Shown here: in pieces, positions 38,792-47,744 of the stretch
Layout: every line of letters starts with the position of its first letter
Position numbering within the stretch: position 1 is the stretch's first letter
DNA from: Leisingera sp. ANG59
GTDB lineage: Bacteria > Pseudomonadota > Alphaproteobacteria > Rhodobacterales > Rhodobacteraceae
Direction of reading: 5' to 3'
Length of the DNA stretch: 64,000 nt
NCBI RefSeq assembly: GCF_013317235.1
Contig: NZ_WLCM01000001.1
Coordinates: forward strand, 303,965 to 367,964
Position numbers and translations under genes: made by a program
The notes under the pieces: model-generated
The model's database searches: none
What the model was told of the DNA's origin: nothing
The model's input: the letters and a program-made list of their open reading frames with translations, nothing else

Positions 38792-41042
38792 CGCCCTCGG
38801 TCCCCTCAGCCGCCTGCTGTTGCGCGACGCTGCCGGCGGCAGCGGCCACGGCGGCCTTTTCGGAGTCGTTCAGCTGGTCCGTGTCGTCCAGCCCCGGGAT
38901 CGCCACCCGGACCTCGCGGCGGGCAAAGTCGATGCCGTTCTCGGCAAAGGCCGCCTTCACCCGGTTGTAGATCTCCTTGCGGATGGTGAACTGGGTGCCC
39001 GGCTTGGCCATGAACTTGCCGCGGATGATCATCCCGACGTCATCAAAGTCGAAGACACCCTGGCTTTTGAACGGCTGCAGGAAATCGTCCTTGTACAGCT
39101 CATCCTCCAGCATCGAGGCGCCGATCTTCTTGAATATCTTCTTCACTTTGTTGGGATCGGTATCAAACGGCACAGTGAAGCGTAGCTTCATGATCACCCA
39201 GTCGCGGCTGTAATTCGTCAGTTTGGGGATTTCGCCATAGGGGATGGTATTGATCGGCCCTCGGTGGTGGCGCAGCTGCATTGAGCGGATCGAAATCTTC
39301 TCGACGGTGCCGCGGGTGCCTTCAACCTCGACGTATTCGCCGACCCGGAAGGCATCATCGACCAGGAAGAAGATGCCGGAAACCACGTCCGATACCAGCT
39401 TCTGCGCGCCAAAACCGATGGCGAGTCCCAAAATACCAGCTCCGGCAAGAAGCGGCGTGATATCGATGCCCAGCGCGCCGACAGCCAGCAGGCCGAATAT
39501 CACCACGATGGCGATCTGGGCGGTGACCAGCAATAACGGAAGCACGGTTGCCAGCCGCGATCCGCCCGCGCCGCCGCCTTCGCCGCCGGCCTCGGCCTCT
39601 TCACCGGAAGTCTGTTCCTTGGCTAGCCGACGGTTGATCCACAGCGACACGCCCTCATAGACCACATAGCCCACCGCGACGGTCATCAGGCAGCCGATGA
39701 TATTGCCGGCGATGCCTTCGGCACCGGTCGCAATATCCATCAGATCCACATCCCAGGCATTGGAAATGATCACAAGCACAATGCCCGCCACCAATACACG
39801 GCCGATCCGGATATAGCTGCGTTTGGTCGATTTATAGGCTTCAGCCGCCAGCCGGCCTTCGCCGGACATCGGAGGCACCAGATGTTTGACCAACCCGCGA
39901 ATGGCGGTGTCCAGCGCCGGCGCGGCCAGCAGCCAGAACATGGTGACATAGTGGGCGCCGTGGATCAGCTGCGCCACCTTGCCGAGACCGACGAGCGTTC
40001 CGACCACCACCCATGTCAGTGCTGCGACGGCCATCGCGAAGTAGGGGTAATAATGTGCCGCCACCTCGTCATAACGGGTGCTGTCCGGGTCGGTGCCGCG
40101 CATCATGTCGGTCAGCCCTTCGCGCGCGGTCCATGCGATCCAGATGATGTAGACATAGACCAGGCTGTCCAGCCAGTAGGCCAGACGGATCGACTCCGGC
40201 GGCACACCGTTAACGGTGTTGAAGTTGACCGAGAAAATGGTCAGCCCGGCAAGGAATATCAGGCCGATGGTGTGCAGATGCAGGAAATCCGCCCAGCGGT
40301 CGCTGGCGTTGACCAGCCGCCGGTCCGGCCGTTCCGGCGCCATGATGAAGCGGGACACGGCCGCACCCACCCGCGGCATCCAGATCAGATAGGTGACCAT
40401 CGGTGCCGCAAACTGCAGCATCTGCGCGTCCAGCAAACTTCGGCCCACCGCACGGATCACGAGGTAAAATACCACCAGGCCGATCATCTCGCGCAGGAAC
40501 CGGCGGCCCAGAAAGCTCAGCGCCCCTGCCAGCGTGTCCGCTTCGCCACTGACTGCTTCAAGGTTGCGCCAGCGCGCAATCAGCTTGCGCACCGCAAACT
40601 CCGCGGCCAGCCCGATGGCGAGTGTCAGGGCAATCAGGCCCAGCATTTTCAAAACACCGCCCAGACCGCCGTGTTTTTGCACAAAGTTACTGATCGCCCG
40701 CGCCTGGCCCTCCGGAAGCACCGGCAGTTTACGCGCCGCATCAGTTACCGGCAGCGTGAAGGCAGTCCACAGCCGCACCACCCGCCCGGTCAGGGTTGGC
40801 GGCGCCGCTTCGCTTTCTTGGCGGGCCGCCACGGCGTCCAGCCTTTCAAGCAGCAGCGCCCGCACCTGGTCGTCGGACATCCGGGCAACCATCTCGTGAA
40901 TGGCATCCTCGGTCAGCGGATCAGGCAGGGCAGGCGCCTCGCTGTTCTGCGCCATGGCCGGCGCCTGTAAGACTGCCCCAAGAACCAGAACTGTCAAAAT
41001 TACGCTGAAAATGCGGGCGAAGTGATGAAAAATAAACGTCAT
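38772..41042 (-). CDS. Large mechanosensitive channel (MscS family)
   Basis: A 756-residue inner-membrane protein with an N-terminal signal/anchor (FSVILTVLVLGAVLQAPAMAQ) and a periplasmic segment with LDAVAARQESEAAPPTL. About 11 hydrophobic helices follow, and then the MscS core near residues 530-720: PLLAGAGILGLAIGFGAQKL (pore helix TM3), DVVSGIFFLVDDAFRVGEYV, EGTRGTVEKISIRSMQLRHHRG (beta domain) and FAENGIDFARREVRVAIPG. It opens under membrane tension to release solutes, relevant in a marine cell. A long Ala/Gln tail ends the protein. GGAGG precedes the ATG. Confidence 0.92.
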   Translation of the reverse strand: MTFIFHHFARIFSVILTVLVLGAVLQAPAMAQNSEAPALPDPLTEDAIHEMVARMSDDQVRALLLERLDAVAARQESEAAPPTLTGRVVRLWTAFTLPVTDAARKLPVLPEGQARAISNFVQKHGGLGGVLKMLGLIALTLAIGLAAEFAVRKLIARWRNLEAVSGEADTLAGALSFLGRRFLREMIGLVVFYLVIRAVGRSLLDAQMLQFAAPMVTYLIWMPRVGAAVSRFIMAPERPDRRLVNASDRWADFLHLHTIGLIFLAGLTIFSVNFNTVNGVPPESIRLAYWLDSLVYVYIIWIAWTAREGLTDMMRGTDPDSTRYDEVAAHYYPYFAMAVAALTWVVVGTLVGLGKVAQLIHGAHYVTMFWLLAAPALDTAIRGLVKHLVPPMSGEGRLAAEAYKSTKRSYIRIGRVLVAGIVLVIISNAWDVDLMDIATGAEGIAGNIIGCLMTVAVGYVVYEGVSLWINRRLAKEQTSGEEAEAGGEGGGAGGSRLATVLPLLLVTAQIAIVVIFGLLAVGALGIDITPLLAGAGILGLAIGFGAQKLVSDVVSGIFFLVDDAFRVGEYVEVEGTRGTVEKISIRSMQLRHHRGPINTIPYGEIPKLTNYSRDWVIMKLRFTVPFDTDPNKVKKIFKKIGASMLEDELYKDDFLQPFKSQGVFDFDDVGMIIRGKFMAKPGTQFTIRKEIYNRVKAAFAENGIDFARREVRVAIPGLDDTDQLNDSEKAAVAAAAGSVAQQQAAEGTEGGAGQKK

Positions 41043-41177
41043 CGGAACCTCCTGGGCCAGGAAATCTGGCTGGGTGCGGGTAACCTCTGTCCCAGTTGAA
41101 CCGATGAGTTGTATTCAGGTCAAAGGAAAATGGCTTTCTCCGCAGCGCGTTAGTCAGCAGCTGGCAGCCGTATGGCC

Positions 41178-41206
41178 AAAAAAAAGGCCGAGCACTAAGC
41201 TCGGCC
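41178..41206 (-). terminator. Strong Rho-independent terminator
   Basis: Stem GGCCGAGC (41186-41193) / GCTCGGCC (41199-41206), ACTAA loop, with eight A on the plus strand giving a U8 tract on the minus strand. Confidence 0.9.
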
Positions 41207-41418
41207 GAAGTCCAACAGGGAGGTATGAAGGGGGGCGAAGCCGCCGCCTTCATGAGGATCATTTAGGGTGATGAAGGGCACCCTTCAAGAGGATTAACGC
41301 CAATTCAGCATCAATGCTGCTATGCGATTTTTGCATGGCTGGCGATTGCGTTTGCGGCGGACAGTCTCAGCAGCCGTGAAGCAGCCACAAAAACGGAAAG
41401 CCAGACAGGTCCGGGAGT
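41178..41418 (-). ncRNA. Candidate structured sRNA or 3'-UTR RNA downstream of the LysR gene
   Basis: On the minus strand, beyond the LysR stop, three hairpins are followed by a strong terminator with eight U. The best hairpin pairs ATGAAGG with CCTTCAT and GGCG with CGCC (41225-41253). The 210-nt distance from LysR to the terminator is far more than needed for ending that gene. No known RNA family was recognised. Confidence 0.3.
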
Positions 41419-42324
41419 TCAGAGTTTGCCCAGTTCCTTCATGTGCTTGCGGTGGGCCATGATCTCGCTTTGAACAAAATCCCGGAAAGCACCGACGCGC
41501 TGGGAATGGCGCAGTTCCTCGGGGTAGGCGAGGTAGACCGGAACTTCGTTCTGGACCTCTTCGGTCAGCACTTCGACCAGCTGCGGGAATTCTTCTGTCA
41601 CATAGTCAGGCAGAATACCGATGCCCAGATTATGCAGCACCCCCTGCAGCACCCCGAAGTAATTGTTCACGGTCAGCAGCGAACCGGGGTTCAGTGCCAT
41701 CAGCTTCTTGCCCAGAACAGCAGCCGACCCCACCTGGGCTGAGCGCTGGTTCTGGCAAATCAGACGGTGATTGGAAATATCCTCTGACGTTTCCAGGTTG
41801 CCGTGCTTCTCCAGGTATGAGGGTGTCGCATAGAGTCCCATCCGAACCGTCATCAGCCGCTTGCGCACCAGATCAGCTTGGCTTGGCTCCTTCATGCGGA
41901 TCGCCACATCAGCCTCGCGCATGGGCAGGTCCAGCACCCGTTCCTCCAGCATCAGGTCGATCTTGAGGTTGGGGTACTGCTCATACAGCTTGGTCAGCCG
42001 CGGTGCCAGCCACAAGGTGCCAAAGCCGACGGTGGTGGTGACGCGCAACTCGCCGAACACTTCCTCCTCGCTGTCGCGGATGCGGGCAGAGGCCGCCTCC
42101 AGCCGCGCGGACATGGATTGAGTGGCGTCAAACAGCAGTTCGCCCTGCTCGGTGAGAATCAGTCCGCGCGCATGGCGGTGGAAAAGCGTCGCATTGAGGC
42201 TCTCTTCCAGTGCGCGGATCTGGCGGCTGACCGCCGATTGGGACAGATTCAGCTTGTCACCCGCATGGGTCAGGCTGCCCGCATCGGCCACTGCGTGAAA
42301 TATTCTGAGCTTATCCCAATCCAT
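41419..42324 (-). CDS. LysR-family transcriptional regulator, divergent from the IOR gene
   Basis: A 301-residue LTTR. The winged HTH is at residues 1-62 (WDKLRIFHAVADAGSLTHAGDKLNLSQSAVSRQIRALEESL, quoted as conserved block in parts). The effector domain starts near residue 92 (GELRVTTTVGFGTLWLAPRL) and continues to FVQSEIM near residue 285. The 169-bp divergent intergenic region toward the indolepyruvate ferredoxin oxidoreductase gene contains a perfect palindrome (42427-42445), making it the natural candidate regulator of that gene. This is inference from orientation. Confidence 0.9.
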   Translation of the reverse strand: MDWDKLRIFHAVADAGSLTHAGDKLNLSQSAVSRQIRALEESLNATLFHRHARGLILTEQGELLFDATQSMSARLEAASARIRDSEEEVFGELRVTTTVGFGTLWLAPRLTKLYEQYPNLKIDLMLEERVLDLPMREADVAIRMKEPSQADLVRKRLMTVRMGLYATPSYLEKHGNLETSEDISNHRLICQNQRSAQVGSAAVLGKKLMALNPGSLLTVNNYFGVLQGVLHNLGIGILPDYVTEEFPQLVEVLTEEVQNEVPVYLAYPEELRHSQRVGAFRDFVQSEIMAHRKHMKELGKL

Positions 42325-42426
42325 ATGTGTTACTTTCTGTCCGTTCGGGGCCGACTGTATGAAATCTTAGTTATGTATCAGTTTTCGCGGCGCAAGCGAG
42401 CAAAATCGAAAAAAATGCGGCTATTC

Positions 42427-42445
42427 AGGTCAGTATTTATGACCT
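42427..42445. promoter_or_regulatory. Perfect palindrome between LysR and IOR genes (candidate operator)
   Basis: AGGTCA (42427-42432), 7 bp, TGACCT (42440-42445). A promoter-like TTGACG (42450-42455) lies just beyond, oriented to the IOR gene at 42494, with TAATCC about 15 bp downstream. Confidence 0.55.
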
Positions 42446-42493
42446 ATTCTTGACGGCAGAAAGTGCAAGCTAATCCCGGTTGAGGAGGCCACG

Positions 42494-45400
42494 ATGAGCA
42501 CGCCGAAAATCACTCTGAACGACAAATACGATCTGACCAAGTCGCCCGTGCTGCTGAACGGCACCCAGGCGCTGGTTCGGCTGATGCTGATGCAGAAGCA
42601 TCGCGATAAGGCGGCGGGTCTCAACACCGCCGGGCTTGTCACCGGTTACCGCGGGTCCCCGCTGGGGGCAGTGGATCTGCAGATGTCCCGCGCCGAAAAA
42701 CAGCTGAATGAGGCTGACGTCACCTTTCAGTACGGCTTGAACGAGGACCTTGCTGTAACCGCCCTGTGGGGTGCCCAGCAGGCTGAGGTGCGCGGCGAAG
42801 GAAAGTATGACGGCGTCTTTGGCCTGTGGTACGGCAAGGGGCCGGGCGTTGACCGTTCCGGTGATGCGATCCGCCACGCCAACATGGCCGGTTCCTCCAA
42901 ACACGGCGGCGTGCTGCTGGCAATGGGCGACGACCACACCGGCGAAAGCTCCACCGTGCTGCACCAGTCGGAATGGTCGCTGCTGGACTGCTACCTGCCG
43001 ATCGTCAGCCCGGCGGGCGTGCAGGAGATCCTGGATTACGGCATTTACGGCTATGCGCTCAGCCGGTTCTCCGGCCTTTGGGTCGGCCTCAAGACCATGA
43101 AGGATACCATCGAGGTGACCTCGGTTGTCGATGCCCGCCCCGAACGGATGCAGCTGGTCACCCCGGACTTCGACATGCCGGCCGACGGGCTCAACATCCG
43201 CCTGGATGACGACCGCTTCCGCCAGGAAAACCGCATCATCGACTACAAGCGCTTTGCGGCAGAGGCGTTCAGCCATGCCAACAAGATGGACAAGCGCATG
43301 TGGGGCAAGCCCGGCGCCAAGATCGGTTTTGTGGCCGCGGGCAAGAACTGGCTCGACCTGGTGCATGCGCTGAAACTCTTGAACATCGACGAGAACATGG
43401 CTGAACGGCTAGGTATCACCACCTACAAGGTGGGCCAGACCTGGCCAATGGACATGAAGGGCTTCAACGACTGGGCAGAGGGCCTGGACCTGATCGTCGT
43501 GGTCGAGGAAAAGCGCAAGCTGATCGAGATTCAGATCAAGGAAGCGATCTTTGACAACCGCCGCGGCCGCCGGGTGTACGGCTGGTACAAGGGCGGCGCC
43601 GGCGGCATGCACCGCGACGAGCTGTTCCCGACGAAATACGCCCTGGACCCGATCATGATCGCCGAGAAACTGGGGGGAATCCTGATCGAGGAAGGCCGCG
43701 AGACCGAGGCGATCCGGGCCGGCTTGGAAGCACTGGCGGAGGCGCGCCGCGCGGACAACGCCGAGGAAATCGCCACCCGTCTGCCATACTTCTGCTCCGG
43801 CTGCCCGCACAATTCCTCCACCCGCCTGCCGGACGGCTCCCGCGCTTATGCGGGCATCGGCTGCCACTTCATGGTGCAGTGGATGGACCGTGAGACCACC
43901 GGCTTCACCCATATGGGAGGCGAAGGCGTCAACTGGGTGGGCGAGGCGCCGTTCTCCACCCGCAAGCATGTGTTCCAGAATCTGGGCGACGGTACGTACA
44001 ACCACTCCGGCGTGCAGGCAATCCGCGCAGCACTCGCCGAAGGCACGAACATCACCTACAAGATCCTCTTCAATGATGCTGTGGCGATGACCGGCGGCCA
44101 GCAGGCCGAGGGCGGGCTGACCGCGCAGCAGATCGCGCATGAGCTGAAGGCGATGGGCGTCAAGACCATGGCGGTCGTCTATGACGGGAAGGAAGACGTG
44201 GACGCCTCCCTGTTCCCGGCTGGCATGCGGATGCATGAACGCGCCGAGATGATGAAAATCCAGCGCGAGTTCGAGCAGGTCGAAGGCGTTTCCGCCATCA
44301 TCTACATCCAGACCTGCGCCGCCGAAAAGCGCCGCCGCCGAAAAAAGGGCCAGTTCCCGGATCCGGATCAGCGGGTGTTCATCAACACCGACGTCTGCGA
44401 AGGCTGCGGCGATTGCGGGGTGCAGTCGAACTGCGTCTCCATTGTGCCCAAGGACACCGAACTGGGCCGCAAGCGCGCCATCGACCAGTCCTCCTGTAAC
44501 AAGGACTTCTCCTGCCTCAACGGCTTCTGCCCGTCCTTTGTGACCGTTGAAGGCGCCAAGATCCGCAAGGAAGCAACCGCCGACATCGACCTGCCGCATC
44601 TGCCGAAACCGGAACTGCCCGCGATTGACGGCACCCATAACGTGGTGATCACCGGCGTCGGCGGCACCGGCGTTGTGACCATCGGCGCGGTGCTGGCGCA
44701 GGCGGCGCAGATCGACGGCATGGGCGCCGGGCTGATGGAAATGGCCGGCCTCGCCCAGAAGGGCGGCGCGGTGCATATCCACTGCCGGATTGCCAACAAC
44801 CCGGAGGACATCTCAGCGATCCGCGTCGCTACCGGCGAGGCGCATGCGCTGATCGGCGGCGACCTGGTGGTCAGCGCCGGCGCCAAGACCCTGGGCCTGA
44901 CCACCTCCGGCCAGACCGGCGCAGTTGTGAACAGCCACGAGATCATCACCGGCGAATTCACCAAGAACACCGAGTTCAAGGTGCCGGTCGATCGTCTGGA
45001 ACTGGCGCTGCAGGCGCGTCTGCGCGACCGGCTGGACCTGTTCGATGCCTCCGAGCTGGCCCGCGCCACCATGGGCGACTCGATCTTCTCGAACATGATG
45101 GTGTTCGGCGGCGCCTGGCAGAAGGGGCTGGTCCCGGTCAGCCACGAGGCGATCGAACAGGCGATCGAGATGAACGGCGCCGCGGTGGAGCGCAACAAGC
45201 GCGCCTTCGACATCGGCCGCTGGGCGGTGCTGCACCCGGAAGAGGCCGCCAAGCTGATCCAGCCCAAGGCCGCGGCGGCGCCGAAGACGCTGGACGAGAA
45301 AATCGCCTTCCGCGCCGATCACCTGGTGGCCTACCAGGGCAAGGGGCTGGCGAAACGCTATAACAAGCTCGTTGACGGAATCAGCGATCCCGCGCTGAAG

Positions 45401-45913
45401 GAAGCCGTGGCAAAGGGGTACCACAAGCTCCTGGCCTACAAGGACGAATACGAGGTTGCCCGTCTGCTGCTCGACAGCCGCGCTAAGGCGGAGGCGGAGT
45501 TCGAGGGCGACCTGAAGCTCTCGTACCACCTGGCTCCGCCGATGCTGGGCGGAACCGATCCGAACGGCCGCCCGAAAAAACGCAAGTTCGGCGCAAGCAT
45601 GGTTCGCGGCTTCCGCCTTCTGGCTAAGCTGAAAAGTCTGCGCGGCACACCGCTGGACATCTTCGGCTATACCGAGGAACGCAAGATGGAGCGCGCGCTG
45701 ATCAAGCAATATGAGGCGGACATGAAGGAATGGCTGCCCAAGGCCGCGCCTGAAATCATGGAGCCGCTCATCGCACTCGCTGAACTGCCGCTGCAGATCC
45801 GCGGCTTTGGCCCGGTAAAGATGGAGAACGAGCAGAAGGCCGCCAAGCGCCGTGAGGAACTGCTGGCAGCCCTGCGCCAGGGCGGCGTGCCGCTGAAACA
45901 GGCGGCAGAGTAA
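42494..45913 (+). CDS. Indolepyruvate ferredoxin oxidoreductase, fused alpha-beta (IorA-IorB)
   Basis: Oxidatively decarboxylates aryl 2-oxoacids (indolepyruvate, phenylpyruvate) to aryl-acetyl-CoA, reducing ferredoxin. It has 1139 residues, the fused form typical of proteobacteria. Pyrimidine-binding N-terminal region: GLVTGYRGSPLGAVDLQM. TPP domain: CSGCPHNSSTRLPDGSRAYAGIGCH around residue 435 and MGGEGVNWVG. One 4Fe-4S cluster: CEGCGDCGVQSNC near residue 635. C-terminal gamma-type domain from about residue 710: VVITGVGGTGVVTIGAVLAQ and GLAQKGGAVHIHCRI. GAGGAGG precedes the ATG. In Phaeobacter the related ior1 makes phenylacetyl-CoA and is needed for tropodithietic acid synthesis. Confidence 0.95.
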   Translation: MSTPKITLNDKYDLTKSPVLLNGTQALVRLMLMQKHRDKAAGLNTAGLVTGYRGSPLGAVDLQMSRAEKQLNEADVTFQYGLNEDLAVTALWGAQQAEVRGEGKYDGVFGLWYGKGPGVDRSGDAIRHANMAGSSKHGGVLLAMGDDHTGESSTVLHQSEWSLLDCYLPIVSPAGVQEILDYGIYGYALSRFSGLWVGLKTMKDTIEVTSVVDARPERMQLVTPDFDMPADGLNIRLDDDRFRQENRIIDYKRFAAEAFSHANKMDKRMWGKPGAKIGFVAAGKNWLDLVHALKLLNIDENMAERLGITTYKVGQTWPMDMKGFNDWAEGLDLIVVVEEKRKLIEIQIKEAIFDNRRGRRVYGWYKGGAGGMHRDELFPTKYALDPIMIAEKLGGILIEEGRETEAIRAGLEALAEARRADNAEEIATRLPYFCSGCPHNSSTRLPDGSRAYAGIGCHFMVQWMDRETTGFTHMGGEGVNWVGEAPFSTRKHVFQNLGDGTYNHSGVQAIRAALAEGTNITYKILFNDAVAMTGGQQAEGGLTAQQIAHELKAMGVKTMAVVYDGKEDVDASLFPAGMRMHERAEMMKIQREFEQVEGVSAIIYIQTCAAEKRRRRKKGQFPDPDQRVFINTDVCEGCGDCGVQSNCVSIVPKDTELGRKRAIDQSSCNKDFSCLNGFCPSFVTVEGAKIRKEATADIDLPHLPKPELPAIDGTHNVVITGVGGTGVVTIGAVLAQAAQIDGMGAGLMEMAGLAQKGGAVHIHCRIANNPEDISAIRVATGEAHALIGGDLVVSAGAKTLGLTTSGQTGAVVNSHEIITGEFTKNTEFKVPVDRLELALQARLRDRLDLFDASELARATMGDSIFSNMMVFGGAWQKGLVPVSHEAIEQAIEMNGAAVERNKRAFDIGRWAVLHPEEAAKLIQPKAAAAPKTLDEKIAFRADHLVAYQGKGLAKRYNKLVDGISDPALKEAVAKGYHKLLAYKDEYEVARLLLDSRAKAEAEFEGDLKLSYHLAPPMLGGTDPNGRPKKRKFGASMVRGFRLLAKLKSLRGTPLDIFGYTEERKMERALIKQYEADMKEWLPKAAPEIMEPLIALAELPLQIRGFGPVKMENEQKAAKRREELLAALRQGGVPLKQAAE

Positions 45914-45973
45914 TACAGGGTAGGGCGGCGCACTCCCGCCCGCCTTGATCCTTTCAAGGAAAGGCCCAAGTCA

Positions 45974-46004
45974 GTTGGGCCCGGCGCCGCGCTGACGCGC
46001 GGCG
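45974..46004. repeat. Intergenic GC-rich hairpin element, copy C
   Basis: GTTGGGCCCGGCGCCGCG (45974-45991; one base different from copies A and B), then CTGA loop and CGCGCGGCG. Also forms GGCCCAA / TTGGGCC with the preceding bases. It lies 61 bp after the IOR stop. Confidence 0.6.
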
Positions 46005-46143
46005 TTTGCCGTTTCGCCTGCAAATTTTCCCTCCATGGTCGTTTCTGGCGCATTTTTCAGCGATTTCAGCGCGCGGATAGACGCGCCGCCGCTAGGCTCG
46101 GCCCGGATTGCATGTCCTCGCTGCACCGGAAAGGAGCCGCCCG

Positions 46144-46737
46144 ATGTCCCTCTCTCAGGCCTTGCAGGCCGCCCGTGATCTGCACACAAAACTACCCGCC
46201 TTGAGGGAGTTCGCGCCTTGGCCCAGTGATCTTGAGCCCGCCGCGCTGGGACCCGTGACGATGCCTGCGCAAGACCAGGTGGCGGGGTTCACCCAGCAAG
46301 GCACGGCTGAGACCCAGCCCTTGATCGATGCGCTGCACACCGCGGCAGGCGAGGCGCATTGGACGCAAACCTACACCGAGGCCGAGGTGGGCGCGCATTT
46401 CCTGCAGAACTACGGCTATTTCGAGCTGTTCGGACCGACCGGCCATTTCCGCAGCACCCAGCTGCGCGGCTATATCGCCTATTGGGGCGCCGGGCTGAAA
46501 TACGACTGGCACAGCCACGAGGCCGAGGAACTCTATGTGGTGCTCGGCGGCGGGGCGCAGTTCCTGACCGAAGAGAATGAGAGCTGGCTGGGCGCGGGCG
46601 ACACGCGTCTGCATGGCGGCTGGCAGCCGCATGCGATGAATACCGAAGCTGAGCCGATCCTGACTTATGTCCTGTGGCGTGGTGCCGGGCTCACCGGCCT
46701 GCCGCTGATGGGCGGCTCGCGGGAAGTTGCGGCCTAG
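46144..46737 (+). CDS. dddQ: Cupin DMSP lyase, DddQ type
   Basis: Cleaves dimethylsulfoniopropionate to dimethylsulfide and acrylate, a signature marine trait of roseobacters. It has 197 residues. A C-terminal cupin holds LKYDWHSHEAEELYVVL and GDTRLHGGWQPHAM. With the ATG at 46144 the residues fall at Tyr120, His125, Glu129, Tyr131 and His163, the same numbers as the metal-ligand and catalytic residues reported for DddQ of Ruegeria lacuscaerulensis; I recall those numbers from the literature. AAAGGAG precedes this ATG, and an earlier in-frame codon (46108) does not fit. DddL and DddW share the cupin, but length and N-terminus favour DddQ. A hairpin terminator follows. Confidence 0.88.
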   Translation: MSLSQALQAARDLHTKLPALREFAPWPSDLEPAALGPVTMPAQDQVAGFTQQGTAETQPLIDALHTAAGEAHWTQTYTEAEVGAHFLQNYGYFELFGPTGHFRSTQLRGYIAYWGAGLKYDWHSHEAEELYVVLGGGAQFLTEENESWLGAGDTRLHGGWQPHAMNTEAEPILTYVLWRGAGLTGLPLMGGSREVAA

Positions 46738-46740
46738 GCA

Positions 46741-46767
46741 GGAAACGGCCCTGAACGGCCGTTTCCC
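46741..46767 (+). terminator. Terminator after dddQ
   Basis: Stem GGAAACGGCC (46741-46750) / GGCCGTTTCC (46757-46766). The T-run is within the 3' arm. Confidence 0.75.
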
Positions 46768-46856
46768 GCAAGGCGTCACAACGCTGTCACAGATCTGTTG
46801 CATAGAGCGCTGCCGGCCTTATCTGGCCGGGTAACACCAGACGGAGACCCGCCCAG

Positions 46857-47735
46857 ATGCAGGCACAGCGCCATCTTGCCCGCGACATTTCCTACGCCCA
46901 TTCCGCCTCGACCCGTGCCGGACGCGCGGTGATCCGGCTGATGGAGAATTCTACCGGCCGGCTGAACCTGATCCGCCGCGCCGCCGGGTATGAGCAGGAA
47001 GTTGCGGCGGGCCGCAACTTCTGGACCGTGATGGCAGAGCGCTACGGGCTGACACTGGATATCGCCGGCGGCGCGCTGAGCAATATCCCGCTGGACAAGC
47101 CGGTGATCCTTATCGCCAACCACCCCTACGGTATCCTCGACGGGCTGATGATGGGGCACATCCTGGCCGAAACCCGCGGCGACTTCCGCATTCTGGCGAA
47201 CCAAGTGTTCCGCCGGGCGGAAGACCTGAACAAGGTGGTCCTGCCGGTGGATTTTGCGAAGACGAAGGAAGCCATGCGCACCAACCTGGAGACCCGCAAG
47301 GAAGCGCTCAGCTATCTGGGGCAGGGCGACGCCATCGGCATTTTTCCGGGCGGCACCGTCTCTACCGCCGCGCGTCCCTTGGGGCATCCGATGGATCCCG
47401 GCTGGCGCGGCTTCACTGCCCGGATGATTGCCAAGTCCGATGCGGTGGTGGTGCCGGTGTTCTTTGACGGCCACACCTCGCGCCTGTTCCAGATCGCCAG
47501 CCACCTGCACGCGACCCTGCGCATGGGACTGTTGATCCAGGAGTTCCGCAAGCGTGTCGACACCCCGGTCCGGGTGGTGATCGGCGAGCCCATTGGCCGC
47601 GGCGTTCTGGCGCCGCTGGCGGGTGATACAAAAGCCCTTATGGATTTCTTGCGCAAAGCCACGTATGAGCTTTCTCCAGAACCTCTCAAATCCTATGCGT
47701 ACGGGTTTGAGTTCGAAGAGAAACACCGCGCGTGA
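46857..47735 (+). CDS. Lysophospholipid acyltransferase family protein (PlsC-like)
   Basis: A 292-residue acyltransferase. The catalytic HX4D motif is NHPYGILDGLMMGHIL near residue 85, then a FRR region and IGIFPGGTVSTAARPLG (PEGTR-like block) near residue 160. The closing block RVVIGEPIGRGVL is followed by a helical tail. It probably acylates a lysolipid or glycerol-phosphate-type acceptor at the inner membrane; the hydrophobic anchor is weak. The product (phosphatidic acid, ornithine lipid or other) is not determined. murI follows after 9 bp on the same strand. Confidence 0.85.
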   Translation: MQAQRHLARDISYAHSASTRAGRAVIRLMENSTGRLNLIRRAAGYEQEVAAGRNFWTVMAERYGLTLDIAGGALSNIPLDKPVILIANHPYGILDGLMMGHILAETRGDFRILANQVFRRAEDLNKVVLPVDFAKTKEAMRTNLETRKEALSYLGQGDAIGIFPGGTVSTAARPLGHPMDPGWRGFTARMIAKSDAVVVPVFFDGHTSRLFQIASHLHATLRMGLLIQEFRKRVDTPVRVVIGEPIGRGVLAPLAGDTKALMDFLRKATYELSPEPLKSYAYGFEFEEKHRA

Positions 47736-47744
47736 GAAGGCGAC

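Larger units (their letters stand above)
41043..41418. other. 376-bp intergenic region between MscS and LysR genes
   Basis: No convincing protein gene. It contains a minus-strand terminator (41178-41206), three further hairpins (41225-41253, 41273-41286, 41306-41319) and, at the left edge, the MscS promoter and ribosome-binding site. A 25-codon minus ORF and a 13-codon plus ORF exist but lack support. Confidence 0.7.

Noticed and set aside
41222-41262. 13-codon plus-strand ORF with GGGAGG in front
   Set aside because: Too short, the Shine-Dalgarno is only one base from the ATG, and the sequence is better explained by the 41225-41253 hairpin.
41255-41335. 25-codon minus-strand ORF in the candidate sRNA region
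   Set aside because: No ribosome-binding site and it overlaps two hairpins.
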